Shown: positions 44,610-58,650 of the stretch, one piece after another
Numbering within the stretch: position 1 is the stretch's first letter
Layout of the letters: the number at the start of each line of letters is the position of its first letter
Position numbers and translations under genes: made by a program
The notes under the pieces: model-generated
What the model was told of the DNA's origin: nothing
Database searches by the model: none
Seen by the model: the letters and a program-made list of their open reading frames with translations, nothing else
Origin: Wyeomyia smithii
Taxonomy: Eukaryota > Arthropoda > Insecta > Diptera > Culicidae
Length of the DNA stretch: 64,000 nt
Reading direction: 5' to 3'
Assembly (NCBI RefSeq): GCF_029784165.1
Contig: NC_073696.1
Location: 187,650,498-187,714,497, forward strand

Positions 44610-45417
44610 TATTGGAATTTCTACCATCTTATATTTCATGTCCGTTAGTGAGTATTGGGGCTTATTACGGATGTCACCTCACGGTGAGAACGAATCGAAA
44701 AAATCTCACGGTGAAAAAAGACGCGTGTAAATCAAACGGGAATCACTTTCACCGTACCTATAACGGTTGTCATTTTTTCCCGTAAAAAGCCCCATTGAGT
44801 TTTTGCTGTTTTTAAACCACCAAAAGTAATATACCCTTAAATGACTTGATTTAGAATGATTTAGGTTGACTTGATTTAAATTGAGTTAGTTGCTTGAATG
44901 AGCTGAAAAATGTTTGTTTATTTTAGATCCTTTTCTTTCACGAATGTTTCCTCTTTCATGAGGCAAAATGGGTTTAAGAAAATTTTATGAGCACATTTCC
45001 AAGATAGATTCTTCTTGAAGATAAGTACCATAAAACTATCGTAAAACTCTCATGAAGTTTTATGGAAGCTACTCATAGGTATTTTGATAGGGATACTGAG
45101 TGCGTTTCAAACCGCTCTTCAGACTAATTACACTTATTAATGAAGGAGTTTTATGAAGGATTCTTCAAGTGTTCTTTAATAACTCTTGGGAACTGTTGAT
45201 AAAAAAAACCACAAGTACTTAAATGAATTTATGATAAAACTCGATAGATTTAGTAATGTTTCGATAAAACTACTATAAAATATAAAAAAAAACTAAATCG
45301 TCTTTGGATTGTTACTTGGGTTGTATTATAGAGGTGAATGGGCATTCAGACGGCAAGGTAAAATTCTGAACGCGGCCTTTTTTATATTTAAAAAACATGA
45401 AAGGGTAAGGGGTTTTT
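44610..45417. other. Intergenic with possible MITE remains
   Basis: No gene. TCACGGTGA motifs at 44679-44750 and ATTGTTACTTGGG at 45318 look like fragments of repeats. Confidence 0.35.
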
Positions 45418-45740
45418 AATTGGGCTGTTTAGCTACACACGGATTCCACATTTTTATATATCAGCTGAAAGAGTATAATTTTCTGAACAAAACGTGATTT
45501 TTTCGAAATTTAATTTAATTGTCCTTCGATTTTTGAAAGAAGAATGAAAATCGCTCCAAATCGCTGCAATGACAGTTGGTATATGGGCGTACTGTCATTG
45601 TAGCGATTTCGAGCAGTTTCAATTCGTGATTTAAAAATTGAATGACAACGATAGGACATTTTCGAAAATCACGTTTTGCTTAGAAAATGCGGCTCTTTCA
45701 GATGATATAAAAACTGATATAACTAAACAACCCAATTGTA
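45418..45740. mobile_element. Fold-back MITE (CAATTGGG family), complete
   Basis: The left end ATTGGGCTGTTTAGCTA pairs with the right end TAACTAAACAACCCAAT. Pairing continues inward (TTTTATATATCAGCTGAAAG against CTTTCAGATGATATAAAAAC; AACAAAACGTGATTTTT against AAAATCACGTTTTGCTT), so most of the 320 bp forms one imperfect stem. No coding capacity. Confidence 0.8.
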
Positions 45741-45815
45741 GAGTATTGGTTTGCTCAATTTCATCTGAAAATTCGTTAAACCGTGCTAAATGATCGCAAA
45801 ATAAGTTTGATTCGT

Positions 45816-46167
45816 TGAGCGGGGGCCTAGTGTGGTTGGTAACGTCTCCGCCAACCACGCTCGACGCCTGGGTTCGAATCCCACCGCCGACATAGGTGTC
45901 GATGGTTGTGAGGTGGCGTGATCCACTCACAACCAACCCAACTGGTCTAGTTTCAATCCTAGCCGACACCGGGAGATTTTCTGAGGTTAAAAATCTCTGG
46001 GATCACGCCTTCCATCACATGAAGAAGTAAAGCCGTTGGCGCCGGTTTGTTAATCAACAGGTCGTGAATTAGGGTCCTGGGTGAAGTCGCCTCCCCGGGC
46101 GTCGGTGATTGGCACAACAACAGTGGCGGAACTAGACCGACGGAAAATAAGTGAGAATAAAAAAAAA
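45816..46167 (+). mobile_element. tRNA-derived SINE (Feilai-like), copy 2
   Basis: Same family as 4106-4455. Flanked by the exact 13-bp duplication AAGTTTGATTCGT at 45803-45815 and 46168-46180. It ends in an A-run. Confidence 0.88.
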
Positions 46168-46180
46168 AAGTTTGATTCGT

Positions 46181-46554
46181 CAACTACCTTGTAAGTACAT
46201 GTTAAACAAGTACTCTGTTACCAAGGCTACGCTCCCGCTCATACTACTTGCGATACGATTGATAAATTAACAGAAATTCAGCCCCGAGTGGTTATTTTCT
46301 TTTTCTCTGGTTGAATATATACCTAGCTCTCTGACAGATGATTCCGCTTTAATGAAGAGCTAGAGTTGGAAATGAACGAAGGGCGTGACGCACAGCTTTA
46401 CAAAACTACAGTGTAGTAACAATCAGTGCATCACAATAAATAGATATTATTTCGAAGAATAAAACAGTTTTTAAGAAGCTTAGTCGACAACAAAATATAT
46501 GCGTTTTTTGTTCCTGTATGGACCACTCACTCGCAGTGGGGTCCATACAAAAAA
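46181..46554. other. Intergenic with a short hairpin
   Basis: No gene. At 46515-46549 TGTATGGACC pairs with the GGGTCCATACA half, directly next to the RTE relic. Confidence 0.4.
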
Positions 46555-48090
46555 AAATCCAGCAGTCGCCATTGAGCCCAGATACACGAACTCGCCTACG
46601 GGAACTGTTCAGCTTCTCGTAGAACTTTCGTGTGTCATTCGCACGGTACAGTTCCTTCATCACCTCGCGATCTCTATATTCCTGCTGGCGCTTCTGCTTC
46701 CGTAAGACCAAGTTTCACCTGTTCCGTGCGCGTCGGTAGCGCTCCACGTTCGCCTTTCGTTTCCACTAACTGTTTGCACTCGCCGTCAAACCAGTCGTTT
46801 CTCCTATTCGGAGCCATAGTACCAAGCGCCGCTACAGCAGTACTACCTATGGCTGATCGAATGCCATCTTCAAGAGTAGCTGTGCCAAGCTGCTCTTCCG
46901 TTGGTAATGCTGCATCCAGCTGCTGCGCGTAACTTCGGCGTCTCGTAGTTGCCCGATGTTCGGCCGCGGTGGGTGACTTTGACGCGTGTCTCGCACCGTC
47001 GAAAGTTTTGAGCGCATGCATACCGTAACAAGGTAATGGTCCGAATGAATATTCGCACTGCGGTAGGTGCGAACGTTGATGATGTCTGAGAAGAATTTAC
47101 CATCGATTAGCATGTGGTCGATTTAGTTCTCCATTTGTAAGACAGCGTGGGAAGGTACTTCTGACTACCATACCGCGGGAGGCTGCAAAGTTCACGCATC
47201 GTTGGCCATTATCATTTGATGCGGCATGCAGGCTATTCGGCCCGATCTGAGCGTTCATATCACCGATGATGTTCTTAACGTCCTGTTGCGGACAGCTATC
47301 ATACACCTCCAGCTGCGCATAGAACGCTTCTTTCTCGACGTCGCGTCTTCCTCCGTGTAGACAGTGCATGTTGATGATGATGTAGTTGAAGAACCGGCCC
47401 TTAATTCTCAACTTACAATCCTCGCACTCATAGTGCTGGGTAGGATGCACCCGATCACACGTTGGCGCATCCTACCCAGCACTATAAAACCAGTCCCAAG
47501 CTCGTTGGTGGTGCCACCGCTCTGATAAAAGGTAGCCTCTCGATATCCGCTTTTCCATACCTTTTGTCCCGACCAGCAGTGCTACGATTTCAAAGTTGCG
47601 TGGATTGAGTTCATCATATATAATCCTGTCACAGCCGTGAAAGCCTAACGATCTGCAGTTTATGAACCGAGTTTCCAATCGTAGTCCTTATTTCGTTGCC
47701 TAGGTCTGTGCCGATTGTTCCGTTCCGTATTTACATCTTCGATATTTACGTTTGGTGTTTTACGGGGCGGCTTGTTGGGCCTTCCCCAACTTCCTGTCTC
47801 GCCGGGGGACCATCGTGTCAGCTCTGTTTAGAACCTCTCGCTGACACTAGGACGTTGATCAGCCGTTCCTAACATGGAGAGCAGACGGTGTTCTGAGCCG
47901 CACCATCTTGATAAACAGACGCTCAGGTTGGCGAAGTATTTCCTCTACCGCCGAGATATGGTTAACGCACCAATGATCGCGTCGCACCTTCTCACTTAGC
48001 TATTGTCGGATGACAACATTTCCCAGGCAACGCCAACCAGTTGTGTCCATGTTTCAACTGGTAGTCTATTCTGCCGTGGGCTGGCATTTT
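46555..48090 (-). pseudogene. RTE-clade relic, endonuclease half
   Basis: The minus strand carries endonuclease pieces in several frames: FNYIIINMHCLHGGRRDVEK, NIIGDMNAQIGPNSLHAASN (the DMN active site) and NGQRCVNFAASRGMVV in 47450-47097, then IDGKFFSDIINVRTYRSANI and HSDHYLVTVCMRSKL (SDH box) in 47113-46980, then a linker ending EFVYLGSMATAG-like near 46560. The N-terminal part (47678-47472) and the presumed 5' region to 48090 are frameshifted. The RT is absent. It complements, but does not join, the RT-containing relics at 13960 and 59000. Confidence 0.78.
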
Positions 48091-48422
48091 GTCGTAAGCG
48101 CCAGAAGCACAAAATCGCTCCAGAACGCTTTATTACGCAATCTGATCTGATGGAATCTGCGTAAATTTGTTAAGAAACGTGTCCCATTGAGTTCTAACGC
48201 CAACGTCACTTCTCCTGCAAAATAGCAAAACCATTTCAACATCTTGCACGAAAAGTGACGCTGGTGCGCCTAAACAGTCTAGTTTGCCATGCGTACTGGC
48301 CGGCAATCAGCTGCAATGATATAATTAAAATTAACTCCACAAGCATGATACACTATCGTATCCGCACCTCAACGTCATTTCTATGTAAAATGGCGCTAAC
48401 GTCACTTCCTATTTTTGATATT
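48091..48422. other. Intergenic, nothing recognised
   Basis: No gene. Similar TTGCGTAA/TAACGCCAACGTCACTTC phrases occur twice (48195, 48390) and may be repeat remains. Confidence 0.35.
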
Positions 48423-49088
48423 TCCGGAGTTATTCGCGATTAGGGCGCAACTAACAAAATGTAAACAAATCGTTTTATCACATCATTGGTTTCGAAAAGA
48501 CTTACAAAATTCATGGCAAGGATCCTTTCTTTTGTATAAATCGATAAAATTATTTAAATCAAGCTTTTAGTGGAGGGCGATAAAGCAGTTTACCCAAAAC
48601 AAAAGATAAAGTATAAAGGAACTAGGCCCTTTACAGTGTTTTGAAGCAACGGGCTTATTTGCGAAATATTTCGTAAACAGGCGACAGTAAAGGGCGGATC
48701 AACTTTTGTTTTCAAAATGAAGGCGCATTTAAAGGGGCGCAACTGAAGAAAAAATAAAAACAAGGCGAAAGAAAGATGGGCGTTTTTCGTTGTCAGAATG
48801 CTTTAAGGCGAAATAGAGGTGGGCGAATCTCGTTGTCAAAATGCTTTAAGGCTCATTAGAAAAAGGTTAGAAGAAAAGCGCAGATTTAAGCCATAAATGC
48901 ACAAATGTAATGTGGTATTGTTAGGAAACTATAAGCCAGGTTTATTTTACGTCGATTTTTGGTATTGATGTTAATGTTAGTCACTTCCTTTGAAATTACG
49001 ATTTGAAAATGTACTTGCAAATTTTCAAACTGATATTCCCCAATGTTTATCTTTTGCCAGTTGCGCCCTTATCGCAAATCACTCCGGA
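48423..49088. mobile_element. MITE with GGGCGCAACT inverted ends, 666 bp
   Basis: The left TCCGGAGTTATTCGCGATTA then GGGCGCAACT and the right end inverted TCCGGAGTGATTTGCGATAA then GGGCGCAACT form an inverted repeat of about 50 bp. Interior GGCGAAA/GGGCG motifs repeat. Noncoding. Confidence 0.72.
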
Positions 49089-49522
49089 TTTCTCAGCTAT
49101 TTATCATCATTTTTGGAAACGGTAACAAGCATCTTGAAGGTGGCAACGTATACTATATTAGAACGTAAAAAAATGAAATTTGGAAATTTGGCGCTTACTT
49201 CAAAATACCAGCCCACGGCAGTATTGTATCATATGACTCGTGGAGGCATGAGATAGGATCTTGTGTGAAGTTAAGTTTGACGCTCCTTCCAAGTTGTCAA
49301 CTCACCATTTGAAGCCCGCGGACATTCGTTTCCTGGCTGGTAATATCAGCCGTAAAAACCTTCACAAGTAGTCAAATCGTTTGTTTTCGTTAGTGTCAAC
49401 TGTGCTGGGAAAGAAAGACAGTGAACATATTAATGCATCCGTACCTACCATAAGACGTCGTCATACAATTTGTATAATTTTTATGATTTTTCAAAATTCT
49501 ATCTGACAAGGTATTTGTCTTA
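49089..49522. other. Intergenic with the shared GTTAGTGTCAACTGTGCT block
   Basis: No supported gene. The block at 49389-49407 matches those near 3690 and 27437. Confidence 0.4.
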
Positions 49523-49929
49523 TGTCGAATTCGTTTTCGCGGTGTAGCTGCACTTTTGGCCCCGTAAATGTCTTTTTTCACTTTCCGCACTAGTTTTTTT
49601 CTGTCTCTGACTACACTTTTTTATCCAGGACTACACCCCAAAAAAGGAGAGTGTACTGTAGGGAGTTACCAACACATTCACGCGTATGTGTCAAAACAGG
49701 TTTGTTTTGGTTCTCGTTCCACGTGGTAAATTTTTTTTCAGCAATTTTCGAGATGGAAATATGAAATGGAAACAGGACAAAAAGAAGATGGCGATAATGA
49801 CCAAAACAAAACAAATTGACAGTTATCCCTATTATTACGCATACCAATGCAATTACACTGAAAATGTTTTTTTTAAGCTGCAGATGTAATCTGGACCGGT
49901 GTAGCTACACCGCGAAAAGGAATTCGACA
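49523..49929. mobile_element. MITE with TTA target duplication, 407 bp
   Basis: The left end TGTCGAATTCGTTTTCGCGG and the right end inverted TGTCGAATTCCTTTTCGCGG continue TGTAGCT(G/A)CAC. TTA lies on both sides (49520-49522, 49930-49932), a 3-bp duplication as in PIF/Harbinger-type elements. Noncoding. Confidence 0.85.
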
Positions 49930-49978
49930 TTAATAAATAACCTAATACTAACACAAAGTCAATAAACGATCACAAAAT

Positions 49979-50615
49979 CTATCTACGAACACGAAGTCTG
50001 TTTTTAACAGCTGTTCCAGTAACATTAAATTCAAACGAATCTGCAACCGTATTGAAGCTGGCCGACATAAAGCGTATTGGGCCGAACTGATCAAATTGTA
50101 CATTACGTTGGGGCAGGCTCGGGCAGGGATCTGGGTCTGAGAGATCGTTCGGGAGCATATCGAGAATTTCCGGGGCATCGATTTTACCTAGAAGAACTTT
50201 ACCTATGAATAAATCTAAAGCCTCAAAACGTATTTTTTCTAGAGTTCGCATTCCTAAGAACCGGCAGCGTTCAGCGTAGGCTGGCAGATGTGTGGGGTTG
50301 CGCCAGGGAAGGAATCGCAGGGCGTATCGTACAAATTTCCGCATCACGGATTCAATTCTAGTAATCCAGAAGTTGTAGAATGGACACCATACAACGAAGC
50401 AGAATTCCAAGATGGATCGCACCAAAGAATAGTATAGCGATCTAAGGCAAAACGGAACGCAGAACTCGTTGGCTATCTTGAACATAAACTCGAATCGTCG
50501 ATTAGCTTTAGATATGATCCTTTATAGTGCAGTTTGAAAGAGAGCGTAGTATCCAGAATAACTCCCAGATCTCAAACTTGTGTCACTCTAAATAGAGGCT
50601 AACTCGACATAGTAT
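49979..50615 (-). pseudogene. C-terminal relic of a non-LTR reverse transcriptase
   Basis: A 168-codon open frame (50485-49979) reads CLRSLYYSLVRSILEFCFVV, RIESVMRKFVRYALRFLPW, PAYAERCRFLGMRTLEKIRF and LFIGKVLLGKIDAPEILDML, the region that follows the RT palm in jockey/CR1-like elements. Upstream to 50615, in another frame, DLGVILDTTLSFKLHY is recognisable. The RT core itself is missing. The clade is not settled; it differs from the RTE, I-type and 9787-11207 elements. Confidence 0.78.
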
Positions 50616-53757
<3,142 letters not shown>

Positions 53758-53879
53758 TTCATTTTTGCCTTTCTCCTAGAAAGGTATAGCAATCACTTGC
53801 AAAACCGAAAGTATAAAAGTGCTCCAAAGGGCCGAATGGCATATATCACTCGACTCAGCTCGACGAGCTGAGCATTTTC

Positions 53880-53923
<44 letters not shown>

Positions 53924-54900
53924 TGTGTATGTGCAGATTTTTATTCTCACTCACTTTTCTCAGAGATGGCTGGACCGATTTTCATGAAATTAAATGCAAA
54001 TGAAAGGTCTTGTTGTCCCATAAGACCCTATTGAATTTCATTGTAATCGGATTTTTAGTTTGGAGGTTATGTATCAAAATGTAAAAATCATGAAACATCA
54101 TTATCTCGCAAACTACACAACCGATTCGAACAAAATTGGTTTCAAATGAACGGGCTATCCAGAAAACCCTCAACTTTTGAATTTTATGAAGATTGAACTT
54201 GTGGTTCAAAAGTTATGAAAAGAAACGCGTTGTGAAGACTTTTTAATCTCTCATGTTTCTCAGAGATGGCTGGACCGATTTTCATAGAATAAGTGTCAAA
54301 TGGAAGGCCTAGTTGCCCCATAAAACCCTATTGATTTGTTTTGCAATCGGATTATTACTTTGCCTGTTACGTTTAAAAAGGTGAAATCCATCTATGAAAA
54401 GGAACATATTCCGAAGACTACTTGGACTCACTCACTTTTCTCGGAGATGGCTGACCCGATTTCCACAAAATTAGTGTCAAATGAAAGGTCTAGGTGCCTC
54501 ATAACACCCTATTAAATTTTACTGTAATCGAACTGTAACTTCCTCTGTAATGTACCGAAATGTGAAAATCACGAAACTTCATTATCTCAGTAACTACACA
54601 ACCGATTTGATCAATATTATTATCAGATGAGCGGGCTAGTTAAGGATAAACTAATGAATTATGATTGAACACGTGGTTTCAAAGTTTGACTGCCCTATAC
54701 GTTCTCATTTCATTTCATTATAATCGAACTTAAGCAACCGTTATGTATTAAATTGTTAATAAAACAACGAAAGTCTATTATCTCAAAGATTACATGACTT
54801 ATTTGAACATAACTAGTGTCATACGAACGAGTCATCTCTCGAACTTACAAATAACAAACTTCATAACAATTTGATATGTGGCTCAAAAGGAAAAAAACAG
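53758..54900 (+). repeat. Dispersed repeat with tandem units of up to 300 bp
   Basis: It starts with TCCTAGAAAGGTATAGCAAT and a GCTCGACGAGCTGAGC palindrome (53861-53876), then a GT microsatellite (53884-53934), then units with CTCAGAGATGGCTGGACCGA, CCATAAGACCCTATTGAA and CATTATCTCGCAAACTACAC. Unit starts lie near 53939, 54239 and 54421; the second is shortened. A decayed fourth follows. Class unknown. Confidence 0.7.
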
Positions 54901-54984
54901 AAATTCAAAGACTAGGTAAAACTAAGTTAAACCTGCTTTTGTCGATATATGTGGCCTCAACATAAATTAAATGTGGTATCGTAC

Positions 54985-56776
54985 GATTTGAACGTTCCAA
55001 ATTCATTGATGCCTTGCGATGTGTTTAAAGTCTGAAAATACGCGACGAATCGGCCATAGGATATGATTAATGTCCAATAGCGAATCGTTTGAAATGCTTG
55101 GTTTTATCGAAATGACAACATCTTCGACTTTTAGCTAGTGTACATCACCTTAATTCTGAATATATTCATATTGGGTGGTATTCGGTCATTTTCAGCAAAT
55201 TTTCTGGCATCAATTTGACACCGGAAATACTGATATTGGGAGGTATTTAGTTATTTTGGTTGTTTTCCAGAAACTAAAAGTGGTCGTCTTTAAATTCAAA
55301 ATAGTGTCAAGGGTCAATGTTTGGTTTCTATGCATCCTCTCGATTACGGAAATATCCATATTGAGTATTATTTGGTCATTTTCGACTGTTTTCTATAAGT
55401 TGCCATTTAGCGATTCAAAATGGTGCCTGAGGTCAATTGTTAGCTCATTGCATTGTTCTGGTTCCAGAGATACTCATATTGGATGGTATTTGGTTATTTT
55501 AGGCTGTTTTTCACAAACCGGAAGTCACCATCTTGGATTTCAAAATGGTATTTAAGATAATTTCTGGCCTCTGAGCGTCATTCTGGTTGAAGAAACACCC
55601 ATATTGGGTGTAATTTGCTCATTTTCGGCTGTTTCCCAGGAACCGGAAGTCGCCAACCTGCGGTCCAAAATGAGGTCTGTGATCGATTTCAGCTGCTGTG
55701 TATCATTCTAGATCCGGAGATACTCATGTTAGACGGAAATCGGCCATTTTTGGCTGTTTTCCAGAAACCACAAGTTGCCATCCTACAATTCATAATGGTG
55801 TCTGTAGTCGATTTGTGGCTCCAGTGCATCATTAAGATCCCGGAAATACCCATATTGGGTGATATTTGATCGTTTGCCGCTGTTTTCCGAAACCGGAAGT
55901 CGCCATCTTAGAATTCAAAATGATATCTGTGGTCGATTTTAGCTCCTCCTCCTCATTCTTTATCCGGATATTATTATATTGGGTGAAAATCGGCCATTTC
56001 TGGCTGCTGTGTATCATTCTAGATCCGGAGATACTCATGTTAGACGGAAATCGGCCATTTTTGGCTGTTTTCCAGAAACCACAAGTTGCCATCCCACAAT
56101 TCATAATGGTGTCTGTAGTCGATTTGTGGCTCCAGTGCATCATTAAGATCCCGGAAATACCCATATTGGGTGATATTTGATCGTTTGCCGCTGTTTTCCG
56201 AAACCGGAAGTCGCCATCTTAGAATTCAAAATGATATCTGTGGTCGATTTTAGCTCCTCCTCCTCATTCTTTATCCGGATATTATTATATTGGGTGAAAA
56301 TCGGCCATTTCTGGCTGTTTTCCAGAACCCGTAAGTTGCCATCTTACAATGCAAAATGTTGCCTAAGGTCGATTATGGAACATATTTGTTACCACTAAAA
56401 ACATTCACCTGCCAAATGTGGTTCCATTTAGTTGTTTAGTTCGCGAGATGTGCAGAAATTTGTGCAGAAATATGTGCTTCTGGAAGAGGGAGGAGCGTCG
56501 AACCAATATGGACATATTTGTTACCCCTTAAAACATCCACATGCCAAATTCGGTTTCATTTGCTTGGTTTGTTCTTGAGTTGTGCAGAAATGTATATTTC
56601 ATTTGTATTGGACCCCTCCCTTTCAGAAAAGGGAGGGGTCTCAAACTACCATAGGAACCTTTATCGGGACCAAAAACTCCTTCATACAAATTTTCACGTC
56701 GATCGGTTCGGTAGTTTTCGAACCTATATGGATCAAACAGACAGACAGACCGGACTACATTTTTATATGTATAGAT
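54985..56776 (+). mobile_element. Satellite-carrying mobile unit, third copy (left end missing)
   Basis: It starts within TCCAAATTCATTGATGCC, carries about ten diverged array-1 units (55165-56370), two array-2 units (56376-56645) and the terminal GACA run with TTTTTATATGTATAGAT at 56776. The order of array 1, array 2, tail is the same as in the long copy. Confidence 0.75.
55692..56313 (+). repeat. Near-exact 311-bp tandem duplication
   Basis: 55692-56002 and 56003-56313 start GCTGCTGTGTATCATTCTAG and differ at about one place seen (CATCCTACAA against CATCCCACAA). It spans two to three array-1 units, so it arose by recent expansion. Confidence 0.85.
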
Positions 56777-57262
56777 TACAACATCAATATTTTAGAACCT
56801 AAAGAGTGAATTTACATTTATTGGATTGAAGCGTTTATGTAAATCTATTTTTACAAATAAAAGTTTGAATGAGAAAGGCTGGGTTTGACCGCTAGGTGGA
56901 TTAATTTAGGTTTTTAGTTTGAGACTTGTAAAAATAGTAGGAGGGTGGTATCCAAGACACGACCGCATAGTTGACGTAGGACTACAATAGTTTTATATTT
57001 CCCTTTGAGGCTCTGTTTGATTTGAGCTCGTTTTATTTCTGGCACGGCTCGATTTTCGAAAAGGGCTTGTAGAGGAAATGAATGCGCCCTGGATTCACGC
57101 TCAGGTCGACTTGAACATCATCCCACGACCACTACGACAGCGAAGCTTCCTTCAGCTTCAACGCCATCGGACAGACTATGCGCACCATGAACTGATAAGA
57201 TGTATGTAGGTATGTATTTACTTTTCAATCTGTGTTACCATTCGTTTGATTTCAATATTAGT
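56777..57262. other. Intergenic with a GGAGGGTGGT block
   Basis: 56938-57005 is a copy of the block at 1745. 57075-57190 is open in one frame (NAPWIHAQVDLN, DYAHHELI) and faintly like a retroelement, but this is not supported. Confidence 0.4.
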
Positions 57263-57277
57263 ACTAGAGTATTTTAA

Positions 57278-57488
57278 TCTCCCAAATGGTCTCGAGGTAC
57301 GATGCTGGCCTAACAAGCCAGTCGTCGTAGGTTCGAGTCTCGGCTCGGGAGAAACTGTTAGTGTCAGTAAGATCGTAGCGCTAGCCCCGCAATTCCCTGT
57401 ACACTAAACAGTCGGCTGCGAAGTCTGTGTATAAATAAACAGAAGGTCAAGTTCCGAATCGGAATGTAACACCAAGGCTTTGCTTTTT
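57278..57488 (+). mobile_element. tRNA-derived SINE (GGTCTCGAGG family), copy 4
   Basis: Flanked by the exact 15-bp duplication TACTAGAGTATTTTA at 57263-57277 and 57489-57503. The tRNA-like head has outer stem TCTCCC/GGGAGA, anticodon loop CTAACAA and box B GGTTCGAGTCT. Confidence 0.92.
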
Positions 57489-57503
57489 TACTAGAGTATT
57501 TTA

Positions 57504-58650
57504 CGATCGTGTGACCAATTATAATTTTTAGTCGTTCTTAGCAATTAAGTGTTCATGTAGACAATAATGTCCGATGAATGTAAATAAACAACAATAATAA
57601 AATCAAAAATGGACATGAGAAATACAGAGTGTAGAGTTTAAAAATAAATAACGTATTTTATCTGTACAATGAACCTAATTTATATACCCTGCTATCTGCC
57701 TCTACCAACACGTACAGAATTTTGTTGTTCCCGGTGGCGCAATGTATTTTGCGGTACCCGAATCATCATATTGAGATCTGATATTTTCCACTCTACGAAA
57801 CAAGAAGAAGAAGAAGACAATTCAAGCGGCAATTCGATTGTGTTCCAGTTCGCAATACGACACCTACGCGTTAACCCAACACGCCCCACTGTGCGTCGAC
57901 AGCGGCAATGTAGTCTTCACTTGGCTTGGTTGCACACAAATAAATATCGAGTTCTACTGCACTGATAGACGACGAATGACCAGCGCTCTATTCATACATT
58001 GCTCGGTGCAGTACTGTTGCCTGTGCCAGCATGTTTTCCTTCAAGACATCAGTTTTAATAACATTCTAACAGCAGAACGTAAAACTGTTTGACAGTGGAG
58101 GTAATTACGAACTTTCCGAAAAAACTTCACCTTCAAGACATCAAAATAGTCTAGGCTAATGGAAGCGAACATTAGTTGACCTATTGAGACGGGGAGATTC
58201 TGTCAATTTTTTTTTTTTGTCACTGCTATACAGGATATCACTCATGAATTCTGTGCCAGGAGTGCTCGCATGTGATTGGTACATTGTTCGTGAAAATTCG
58301 ACCATGAAACTTTTATGAAATTTGCTCTGTTTAACAATGAAATGATAATGATAACTGAGGAATCACAGAATTGTCCATCATTTTATCAATCCAACGACTT
58401 ATTGATTATTGTTATCCATCATGTGGTTACATCAGTATTACCCTTTGAAATCTTTCATTCCAACGTTACACCTTGGTTTTAGTTTCCGCAGAATGTATCT
58501 CGATATAGTGCGGTTAGACGTTAGACGTTAGACGGTTAGACGTAGTATATCCTGTCGGATCAACATAGTTTTTACCCGAAACGACCGACAATTACTAGTT
58601 TAGTCTACTTTTCGTTGGCTTGCTTGCAAAACATGAGTAGCGTTGCAGTA
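57504..58650. other. Intergenic, nothing recognised
   Basis: Open stretches at 57669-57965 lack domains. GTTAGACGTTAGACGGTTAGACG at 58513-58535 is a short direct repeat. Confidence 0.4.

Noticed and set aside
57075..57190. Retroelement RNase H fragment (NAPWIHAQVDLN)
   Set aside because: Too short, and no catalytic motif follows.
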